Assembly: GCA_031383555.1 (NCBI GenBank) | Contig: JANMZR010000396.1 | Coordinates: 1 to 11,923 of the forward strand | Source of the DNA: JANMZR01 sp031383555 | GTDB lineage: Bacteria; Bacteroidota; Bacteroidia; Cytophagales; Spirosomataceae | DNA length: 11,923 nt | Reading direction: 5' to 3' | In this document: in pieces, positions 6,503-11,923 of the stretch | Numbering within the stretch: position 1 is the first letter of the stretch | Layout of the letters: each line of letters starts with the position of its first letter | Position numbers and translations under genes: made by a program | Notes under the pieces: model-generated | The model's input: the letters and a program-made list of their open reading frames with translations, nothing else | Told to the model about the DNA's origin: nothing | Database searches by the model: none

Positions 6503-7690
6503 ATGAAAACAATACACTTAAAAAAAGGAAAAGAAATACCAGTAAAACGCTTTCACCCTTGGATATTTTCAGGTGCAATTTATAAGCAAGAAGGAAAACC
6601 AACCGATGGTGATATTGTGGAAGTTGTTGACTACCAGCAAAATTTTCTGGCGATTGGTCACTATTATTCTGGAAGTATAGCAGTTAAAATATTTTCTTTT
6701 GAACAGGCTGAAATTGACGAGAATTTTTGGGAAAAAAAATTGAAATTGGCATATGATTTAAGGCAATTATTGCCTTTTGAAGATACCAATTGTTACCGTT
6801 TAGTCCATGGCGAAGGTGATGGTTTTCCCGGTTTAATTATCGATTATTATAATGGAGTCGCTGTATTTCAGGCACATACAATAGGAATGCATTTAGCTAA
6901 AGATGAAATAGTTAAGGGGTTAAAAAATATATTTAGCAACCAAACCCCCAAAGGGGGCTTAATCGGAGTTTATGATAAATCTGCTGAAACTTTACCAAAA
7001 AATTATGCTTTAAATATAATAAACGGATATCTTTTTGGGGAGGTTTTATTACCACATTTGGTACAAGAAAATGGTGTTAATTTCTTAATTGATTGGCAAA
7101 CAGGTCAAAAAACAGGCTTTTTTCTTGATCAGAGGGATAACCGTAAACTATTGCAAAGCTATGTAAAAGGGAAAACTGTTTTAAACGCCTTCTGTTATAC
7201 TGGAGGCTTTTCGGCCTATGCTTTATTGGCTGGGGCTAAGGAAGTTTATTCAGTCGACTCATCTGAAAAAGCTATAATTTTAGCAGAAAAAAACATTGAA
7301 GCCAATGTCAAAAAAGCTAAAAATAGTAAATGTATTGATTCAGATGTGATTGATTTTTTAAAGAATTCAACTTCTGATTTTGAAGTTATGATTTTAGACC
7401 CCCCAGCCTATGCCAAAAGTATGGATGCCCGCCATAGAGCTTTACAAGCTTATAAAAGACTAAACATTGAAGGCATGAAGAAGCTTAAGAAAGGTGGGAT
7501 TTTATTTACTTTTTCATGCTCACAAGTGGTTGACCGTGAGCTGTTTTACAATACAATTGTGGCGGCAGCTTTAGAGGCCAATCGGCAGGTTAGAGTATTA
7601 CATCATCTTAGCCAGGGGGCCGACCATCCTGTAAATGCTTTCCATCCCGAAGGTAATTATTTGAAAGGACTGGTGCTTTATATGGAGTAA
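6503..7690 (+). CDS. rlmI: Class I SAM-dependent rRNA methyltransferase, RlmI-like
   Basis: This 395-aa protein has the length and order of RlmI, the 23S rRNA cytosine-5 methyltransferase. An N-terminal PUA RNA-binding domain comes first (about 1-75, with the conserved HPWIFSGAI at 18-26). A linker domain with HGEGDGFPGLIID (102-114) follows. The Rossmann methyltransferase domain has SAM motif I LNAFCYTGGFS (227-237), an acidic D252, motif IV DPPAYAKS (299-306) and motif VI SCS (338-340), whose C339 is the likely catalytic cysteine. The target by homology is C1962 (E. coli numbering), but related RlmK-like proteins exist, so the symbol is provisional. Residues about 145-153 (SNQTPKGGL) are encoded by a GC-rich palindrome and look like a small insertion. 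The gene lies 53 bases after the hydrolase gene and 84 before the transporter. Confidence 0.88.
   Translation: MKTIHLKKGKEIPVKRFHPWIFSGAIYKQEGKPTDGDIVEVVDYQQNFLAIGHYYSGSIAVKIFSFEQAEIDENFWEKKLKLAYDLRQLLPFEDTNCYRLVHGEGDGFPGLIIDYYNGVAVFQAHTIGMHLAKDEIVKGLKNIFSNQTPKGGLIGVYDKSAETLPKNYALNIINGYLFGEVLLPHLVQENGVNFLIDWQTGQKTGFFLDQRDNRKLLQSYVKGKTVLNAFCYTGGFSAYALLAGAKEVYSVDSSEKAIILAEKNIEANVKKAKNSKCIDSDVIDFLKNSTSDFEVMILDPPAYAKSMDARHRALQAYKRLNIEGMKKLKKGGILFTFSCSQVVDRELFYNTIVAAALEANRQVRVLHHLSQGADHPVNAFHPEGNYLKGLVLYME
6942..6960. repeat. GC-rich palindrome inside the rlmI-like gene
   Basis: CCCCC (6945-6949), AAA, then GGGGG (6953-6957) forms a perfect 5-bp stem. After one A/C mismatch, AA (6942-6943) and TT (6959-6960) also pair. 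Runs of this kind stand out in this AT-rich gene. Similar C-run/G-run palindromes occur dispersed in some Bacteroidota genomes, so this may be a copy of a small repeat. Only one copy is present in the window. Confidence 0.55.
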
Positions 7691-7714
7691 ATAATAATCA
7701 ATTCTTTTCAGTAT

Positions 7715-7740
7715 TTTTAACAATAAAACAGTTTTAACAA
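7715..7740 (+). repeat. Short direct repeat and palindrome upstream of the MFS gene
   Basis: TTTTAACAA occurs at 7715-7723 and again at 7732-7740, start to start 17 bases apart. The palindrome TAAAACAGTTTTA (7724-7736) overlaps the second copy. A repeat plus palindrome 35-60 bases before a transporter start is a plausible operator, but such matches arise easily in AT-rich DNA. Confidence 0.25.
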
Positions 7741-7774
7741 ATCAGCCATAAAGTAATTTAATTATCATTTAAAT

Positions 7775-8953
7775 TTGAAACAATCATTTTACACACCTCA
7801 GTTTTGGCTTTTATGCTTAAGTAATTTCTTTTTTACTGCATCTTTTCAAATGTTACTGCCTGAGCTGCCAAGTTTTCTGGCTGCCATGGGCGGGCAAAAG
7901 CAAATCGGCTTAATTATCGCTTTATTTACACTTACAGCTGGCTTGGCGAGGCCTTTTTCAGGAAAAATTACCGATAGTATTGGTCGTGTTCCTGTAATGG
8001 CTTTCGGCTCTCTGGTATGTTTTCTTTGCGGTTTTTTTTACCCTTTAGTCTTGACCGTTAATGGTTTTTTATTGCTTCGTTTTTTTCATGGCTTTTCAAC
8101 TGGTACAAAACCAACCGCCACAGCGGCCTATGTGGCTGATATTGTGCCTGTTAACAAACGAGGTGAGGCAGCTGGAATGCTGGGCATATTCACAGCAATT
8201 GGCTTTTCAATAGGACCAGCTTTAGGTAGTTACTTAACAGATATTAAAGGAATTAATTATATGTTTTATACTTCCTCAATATTCGCAATACTTTCAATTT
8301 TAATCTTGTTAAATCTAAAAGAAACATTGCCAATTGCGCAAAAAAAGCCGTTTTCATTTAGTTTATTCAAAATTTCTTTTAATGATATTTTTGAAAAAAA
8401 AGTAATTATTGTATTTTTTGTTATGCTCTTTTTCTGTTTCGGTTCAGGTACAGTATTTACTTTGGTAGCAGATCAAACCAAGCTTTTAGGCATAAAAAAT
8501 AAAGGGCTTTTTTTTACAATTTATACTATTGCAGCATTAGGTGTTCGCATTTTATTTGCAAAAACATCCGATAAATTTGGTCGTGAACCTGTAATAAAAG
8601 TTACGGTGGTGGTTATGTTTGCTTCTATGCTTATTCTGGCTTTAGCTAAAAGTTTTATTGTATTTATGATAGCAGCTATTTTGTTTGGCATTGCACAGGG
8701 TATGGGTGCTCCCACACTAACTGCCTGGACAATAGACCTTTCCGACGAAAATTTCCGAGGTCGAGCCTTGGCCACTATGTATATTGCCCTTGAGGCTGGC
8801 ATTGGCATTGGCGCATTTGTAACGGGCCTTATTTACCAAGGTAATCCTGAAAAAATATATGTCGCTTACTTATTATCTGCTCTTTTTGCAGTATTTTCGT
8901 TTGCTAGTATTTATATTTTCAAACCCAAAAAGTTAATTAATAGTGCTTTATGA
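7775..8953 (+). CDS. MFS transporter, probably efflux type, TTG start
   Basis: This 392-aa inner-membrane protein has the hydrophobicity pattern of a 12-helix major facilitator. Motif A is present in both halves: GKITDSIGR (63-71) between helices 2 and 3, and KTSDKFGR (263-270) in the second half. RFFHG (102-106) resembles motif B. GFSIGPALG (143-151) fits motif C, the antiporter motif of helix 5, so drug or metabolite efflux is the likeliest role; the substrate is unknown. The start must be TTG at 7775: the frame is closed by TAA at 7754-7756, and no ATG lies between. The first internal ATG (codon 26) would remove most of helix 1. The last bases overlap the next gene as ATGA, which indicates translational coupling. 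Confidence 0.92.
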   Translation: MKQSFYTPQFWLLCLSNFFFTASFQMLLPELPSFLAAMGGQKQIGLIIALFTLTAGLARPFSGKITDSIGRVPVMAFGSLVCFLCGFFYPLVLTVNGFLLLRFFHGFSTGTKPTATAAYVADIVPVNKRGEAAGMLGIFTAIGFSIGPALGSYLTDIKGINYMFYTSSIFAILSILILLNLKETLPIAQKKPFSFSLFKISFNDIFEKKVIIVFFVMLFFCFGSGTVFTLVADQTKLLGIKNKGLFFTIYTIAALGVRILFAKTSDKFGREPVIKVTVVVMFASMLILALAKSFIVFMIAAILFGIAQGMGAPTLTAWTIDLSDENFRGRALATMYIALEAGIGIGAFVTGLIYQGNPEKIYVAYLLSALFAVFSFASIYIFKPKKLINSAL

Positions 8954-9132
8954 TATTCGAAGAATACCTTACCGCTAAAAAAATCAACCATGAAACTTTT
9001 TTATGGGCTGAGCCCAGCAAATTCAATGAATTTAAAAAAGTATTTAATCAGGTACATCCTGAAAGTTTTACACTTCAAAAAAAGTTTTTAATTAATGATT
9101 TGAGGAGAAAATACAAAATCAATTCACTTTGA
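8950..9132 (+). CDS. Small unrecognised protein coupled to the MFS gene
   Basis: This 60-aa protein starts within the transporter stop (ATGA, 8950-8953), so the two are almost certainly translated together. It has no signal peptide or membrane segment. It is predicted to be mostly helical, rich in Lys, Phe and Glu, with W19 and a basic C-terminal segment KKFLINDLRRKYKI (44-57). I recall small Bacteroidota proteins ending in a similar FLIN-x-x-RRKY motif, which suggests a conserved family, but I cannot name it or its role. A terminator-like hairpin lies 92 bases downstream. Coupling, overlap and length are seen directly; a role linked to the transporter is inference. Confidence 0.75.
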   Translation: MIFEEYLTAKKINHETFLWAEPSKFNEFKKVFNQVHPESFTLQKKFLINDLRRKYKINSL

Positions 9133-9223
9133 TCCAATATTTCAAGCGTTTTAATACTACTTGTTTCTAATTGTAAAAATATACTCAAAAAACTATTTAC
9201 TATAATTGCCAAAAAATCATTAA

Positions 9224-9256
9224 AAAAGTAGAACTTTGTGGTTCTATTTTTCCTTT
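9224..9256 (+). terminator. Intrinsic terminator between the MFS unit and parA
   Basis: TAGAAC (9229-9234) pairs with GTTCTA (9241-9246) around the 6-base loop TTTGTG. A G-T wobble and four A-T pairs extend the stem to 9224-9251. T-rich sequence follows to about 9259. It is well placed to end the transporter and small-protein transcript before parA. Confidence 0.65.
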
Positions 9257-9267
9257 TTTAAAATTTG
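9235..9267 (+). promoter_or_regulatory. Possible parA promoter overlapping the hairpin
   Basis: TTTG (9235-9238) lies in the hairpin loop and is followed by 20 bases and then TAAAATTTG (9259-9267). That has one base more than TAnnTTTG between TA and TTTG. Transcription would start near 9273, about 17 bases before the parA ATG. Spacing and position are good, but the -7 match is imperfect. Confidence 0.35.
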
Positions 9268-9289
9268 TTAAGAGGATTTATTTAATATT

Positions 9290-10078
9290 ATGGGTAAAAT
9301 TATTGCTATTGCAAATCAAAAAGGTGGTGTAGGAAAAACCACAACAACTATTAATTTGGGTGCTTGCTTAGCTTCAATGGGTTACAAAACCTTATTGATT
9401 GATAGTGATCCTCAGGCAAATACGACTTCAGGCCTTGGTTTTAATCCTTCAGAAATCGAATACAGTGTATATGAATGCATGGTTGATGGTGTTGAGGTTG
9501 AAAAAGCTATTTTCCCAACTAATTTTAAAAATCTTGACTTACTCGCTTCACATATAGATTTGGTAGGTGCTGAGGTTGAGATGATTAACCTGCAAAATAG
9601 AGAAGGCCGAATGAAGCAAGCCTTGGCTAAAGCGAAACTTGAATATGATTTTGTGATAATAGATTGTTCACCCTCACTAGGCCTAATTACGGTGAATAGT
9701 TTAGTGGCTGCTGACTCTATTCTGATACCTGTTCAATGCGAGTACTTTGCGCTTGAAGGTTTGGGTAAGTTACTTAATACCATAAAGATAGTGCAGCAAA
9801 AGCTCCATCCTGAGTTGAAAATTGAAGGGATATTAATGACAATGTACGACCTTCGCATCAGACTTTCAAATCAGGTTGTTTCAGAAATAAATTCACATTT
9901 CCCAAACCATGTTTTCAATACTATTATACCAAGAAATATTCGTTTGAGTGAGGCACCAAGTTATGGAATTCCAGTTTTGGAACATGATAAAGACAGCAAA
10001 GGGTCAATGTCTTATATGAATTTGGCCAAAGAATTATTAGCAAAAAATGGCATAGGGCAAATAGCCGAATTAGTTTAG
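9290..10078 (+). CDS. parA: Chromosome partitioning ATPase ParA/Soj
   Basis: This 262-aa cytoplasmic P-loop ATPase moves ParB-bound origin DNA apart and, in many bacteria, also regulates replication initiation. The deviant Walker A box is K11-G-G-V-G-K16-T-T. The A' motif is LLIDSDPQAN (35-44), and Walker B is FVIID (121-125) followed by CSPSLG. The conserved late motif IPRNIRLSEAPSYG (residues 211-224) is intact. There is no N-terminal helix-turn-helix extension, so it is the chromosomal Soj type rather than a plasmid P1-type ParA. parB follows 45 bases downstream on the same strand. The hairpin before the gene separates it from the transporter unit. Confidence 0.97.
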   Translation: MGKIIAIANQKGGVGKTTTTINLGACLASMGYKTLLIDSDPQANTTSGLGFNPSEIEYSVYECMVDGVEVEKAIFPTNFKNLDLLASHIDLVGAEVEMINLQNREGRMKQALAKAKLEYDFVIIDCSPSLGLITVNSLVAADSILIPVQCEYFALEGLGKLLNTIKIVQQKLHPELKIEGILMTMYDLRIRLSNQVVSEINSHFPNHVFNTIIPRNIRLSEAPSYGIPVLEHDKDSKGSMSYMNLAKELLAKNGIGQIAELV

Positions 10079-10123
10079 ATAGAGCAACATCCATACTAAA
10101 AAACTTTCAAACTAATATACTTA

Positions 10124-11020
10124 ATGAGTGCACAAATAAAAAATAGAGGTTTAGGGCGTGGTCTGGGGGCTTTATTGCAAGACTCTGATAGCCTAAATAA
10201 TAATAGTGCTGAAAAAGAATTGAATGCACTAAGCCCTAATACTATGAACGAGATAGCAATCTCATTTATACTGGCCAATCCGTTCCAACCACGTACTCAT
10301 TTCGACAAAGTTGCTTTGGCAGAATTGGCAGAATCTATTAAAATTCAAGGAATTATCCAACCAATTACCGTACGGCAGCTTAATCGTGATTCATTTCAAT
10401 TGATATCTGGTGAGCGACGATTGCAAGCCTCAAAACTGGCTGGCTTAACAACCATTCCAGCTTATGTACGCACTGCCGACGACCAACAAATGTTGGAAAT
10501 GGCTTTGATAGAGAACATACAAAGGGAAAATCTTAATGCTATAGAAATTGCCTTAAGTTACCAGCGCCTTCTTACAGAATGTAACCTCAAACAAGATGAT
10601 TTAGGCGAAAGAGTTGGGAAAAATAGAACAACTGTTGCCAATTATTTGAGACTATTGAAATTGCCTAATCTTATACAAATAGGCCTTCGTGACGAAGAAA
10701 TAAGCATGGGCCATGCACGAGCATTGATAAGTATTGATGATGCTGATATTCAGATAGCTATATTCAAAAGAGCTATTGTTGAGGCTTGGTCAGTGAGAAA
10801 AGTTGAAGCATTCGTAAAAGAGCTAAATCAGCCTAATCCGTTAGCGACTAAACCTGAGAAACCTGAAATTAATAATTTTCTTGGAATCTCAGAAAAGCTC
10901 ACAAAATTATTTGGCTCAAAAGTATTGATTTCTGCCAATAAACTAGGAAAAGGTGAAATAAAAGTGCCTTTTTCATCTGAAGCAGAGCTTTCCAAAATTA
11001 TAAGTTTATTCAAAGTTTAA
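10124..11020 (+). CDS. parB: Chromosome partitioning protein ParB/Spo0J
   Basis: This 298-aa protein binds parS DNA, uses CTP to slide as a clamp, and stimulates ParA. The N-terminal tail carries the ParA-activating motif GLGRGLGALL (9-18). The CTP-binding domain has NPFQPRTHF (52-60), box II GERRLQA (96-102) and ENIQRENLNAIEIA (130-143). A helix-turn-helix follows (about 155-181, DLGERVGKNRTTVANYLRLLKLP). The C-terminal part (about 245-298) should be the dimerisation region. It is co-directional with parA across a 45-base gap with no terminator, so the two form one operon. I found no palindrome resembling the usual GTTTCACGTGAAAC parS site anywhere in the window. Confidence 0.97.
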   Translation: MSAQIKNRGLGRGLGALLQDSDSLNNNSAEKELNALSPNTMNEIAISFILANPFQPRTHFDKVALAELAESIKIQGIIQPITVRQLNRDSFQLISGERRLQASKLAGLTTIPAYVRTADDQQMLEMALIENIQRENLNAIEIALSYQRLLTECNLKQDDLGERVGKNRTTVANYLRLLKLPNLIQIGLRDEEISMGHARALISIDDADIQIAIFKRAIVEAWSVRKVEAFVKELNQPNPLATKPEKPEINNFLGISEKLTKLFGSKVLISANKLGKGEIKVPFSSEAELSKIISLFKV

Positions 11021-11091
11021 GGATTTTTAACAGGCAGTATATTTTGTTTTGCATTACTTTTATCAGCAAAAAAGTGGGTTTAATATAATTT

Positions 11092-11748
11092 ATGGTAAAA
11101 CAACAATTTGCCTTTTTCTTTATTCTTTTTATTATTTCTGGAAAATTGTTTGGACAGATGGCGGCTCAAGATAGTTTAAGAATAAAAGGAAGGGCGGCTA
11201 TGGCCAAAGATACTTTGCTGAAAATTGACCAGCCAAAATCAGATAGCCTTTCAAAAAAACCTTTCAAGATAAACCCGAAATTGGCAACCAAAAAATCGGC
11301 AATGATACCGGGTTGGGGGCAAGCCTATGCCAAACAATACTGGTTTATTCCAGTGATTTATGCCGGCTTTGGGGCTTCAACTTTCGGTATTTTATACAAT
11401 TCAAAACGATATAGATTATTAAAGAAATCCTATTTTGAAACAAGTGCAGCCAATGCATTGGATCCAAATGTGACAAAAGGGAAAATCACACTTAATAAAA
11501 AAGAATACGAATTGTCAATTCAAAACCTGCGACAATATACCAACTTTTTTAGACGTAATAGAGACCTTTCGTGGTTGAGCATACCAATAGTGTGGGCTGT
11601 AAATGTTTTGGAAATAAATGTGGCGGCTCACCTTAAATCATTTGACTTGAGCGACGATATTTCCATGAAATTTGAACCAAGTGTTATGCCAAATCCAATC
11701 AATGGATTGCCAAGTGTAGGAGGAAAAGTGCTGTTTGCTTTTAAATGA
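11092..11748 (+). CDS. DUF5683 family membrane protein
   Basis: This 218-aa protein starts with a signal peptide (about 1-22, ending KLFGQ) and a low-complexity, Lys/Asp/Ser-rich linker (25-66). The DUF5683 core then has KKSAMIPGWGQAYAKQYW (67-84), a hydrophobic helix (about 84-101) and a second one (about 159-174). The near-terminal AAHLKSFDLSDDIS (178-191) corresponds to the DAHLxxFDxSDD motif I recall from the family. Its function is unknown; an envelope location is likely. It sits 71 bases after parB, an arrangement recurrent in Bacteroidota, where dapB and a signal peptidase gene often follow. Here the next gene is instead a DUF433 protein, so the usual run appears interrupted. The gene could share the par transcript, since no terminator is seen in the gap. 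Confidence 0.87.
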   Translation: MVKQQFAFFFILFIISGKLFGQMAAQDSLRIKGRAAMAKDTLLKIDQPKSDSLSKKPFKINPKLATKKSAMIPGWGQAYAKQYWFIPVIYAGFGASTFGILYNSKRYRLLKKSYFETSAANALDPNVTKGKITLNKKEYELSIQNLRQYTNFFRRNRDLSWLSIPIVWAVNVLEINVAAHLKSFDLSDDISMKFEPSVMPNPINGLPSVGGKVLFAFK

Positions 11749-11767
11749 TTTGGACTTGATTTTTTAC

Positions 11768-11775
11768 TATATTTG
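11768..11775 (+). promoter_or_regulatory. Candidate -7 element for the DUF433 gene
   Basis: TATATTTG is an exact TAnnTTTG match 15 bases before the ATG at 11791. A TTTG lies upstream at 11749-11752, but the spacing of 15 is shorter than the usual 19-21. It suggests that the DUF433 gene has its own promoter rather than depending on the par operon. Confidence 0.45.
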
Positions 11776-11790
11776 TAAAAATATTTCAAA

Positions 11791-11923
11791 ATGAATTTAG
11801 ATAGAATAACATTTAATCCAAATCAAATGGGGGGCAAACCTTGTATAAGGGGCATTCGTGTAACAGTTGGAACAATAGTTGGATTATTGGCAGTGGGGCA
11901 TTCATTCGATAAAATACCAGAAG
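11791..11923 (+). CDS. DUF433 domain protein, antitoxin-like (partial)
   Basis: The first 44 codons of a gene are cut by the right edge. The sequence shows the DUF433 signature, with RITFNPNQMGGKPCIRGIRV at residues 5-24, followed by the helix TVGTIVGLLAVGHSFDKIPE (25-44). In complete members (about 75-80 aa) a compact helix-turn-helix-like domain follows. DUF433 genes are often followed by a DUF5615 PIN-like gene, and the pair is generally regarded as a toxin-antitoxin-type module. Whether a partner follows here cannot be seen. It begins 42 bases after the DUF5683 stop and probably has its own promoter. Confidence 0.85.
   Translation, partial: MNLDRITFNPNQMGGKPCIRGIRVTVGTIVGLLAVGHSFDKIPE

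Noticed and set aside
7770..7777. TAAATTTG as a -7 promoter element
   Set aside because: It overlaps the TTG start codon of the transporter, so transcription would begin inside the gene, and there is no -33 box at 19-21 bases.
8521..8808. A 95-codon minus-strand open frame inside the MFS gene
   Set aside because: It is antisense to clear transmembrane-coding sequence and has no domain or start signal.
1..11923. CRISPR arrays, tRNA or rRNA genes, insertion sequences
   Set aside because: No regularly spaced repeats, no cloverleaf or rRNA sequence, and no transposase or terminal inverted repeats were seen on either strand.

Overview
This window looks like ordinary chromosomal core DNA from an AT-rich member of the Bacteroidota, probably a Cytophagales-type organism. 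Four things point there. Several intergenic regions carry the Bacteroidota -7 promoter element TAnnTTTG. Start codons lack clear Shine-Dalgarno sequences. The gene run parA-parB-DUF5683 is typical of the phylum. The S20, RlmI-like and Tat-targeted Gfo/Idh proteins also look like that group. The phylum call is firm; the order-level call is inference.

Layout. The left edge (1-236, +) is the C-terminal end of an unrecognised protein, followed by a bidirectional terminator. Two minus-strand metabolic genes follow: a Tat-exported Gfo/Idh/MocA oxidoreductase (2614-1229) and, downstream of it, a class II aldolase/adducin protein (1111-314). A divergent plus-strand gene (2707-3774) encodes a radical SAM/SPASM protein that converges almost directly on radC (4484-3783, -). 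Next come a 167-aa unrecognised, probably exported protein (4568-5071, +) and rpsT for ribosomal protein S20 (5392-5129, -), which has a well-formed promoter and terminator.

From 5481 onward everything reads rightward: a secreted zinc-dependent phospholipase C/P1-nuclease-like protein, an RlmI-like 23S rRNA methyltransferase, an MFS transporter that starts with TTG, and a 60-aa protein overlapping the transporter by ATGA. After a terminator come the chromosome partition genes parA and parB and a DUF5683 membrane protein. The right edge cuts a DUF433 protein, a family often found as the antitoxin-like half of a two-gene module.

How the genes work together. The parA-parB-DUF5683 run suggests proximity to the replication origin, although no parS-like palindrome is visible here. 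The Gfo/Idh and aldolase genes may form a small sugar or polyol catabolic unit. The rest are independent housekeeping genes. I see no clear new multi-gene system. The best leads are a GC-rich palindrome that appears to have inserted in frame into the rlmI-like gene, the small gene coupled to the transporter, the orphan radical SAM protein, and the truncated DUF433 locus at the right edge. There are no tRNA or rRNA genes, CRISPR arrays or insertion sequences, and no gene-free stretch longer than 300 bases.
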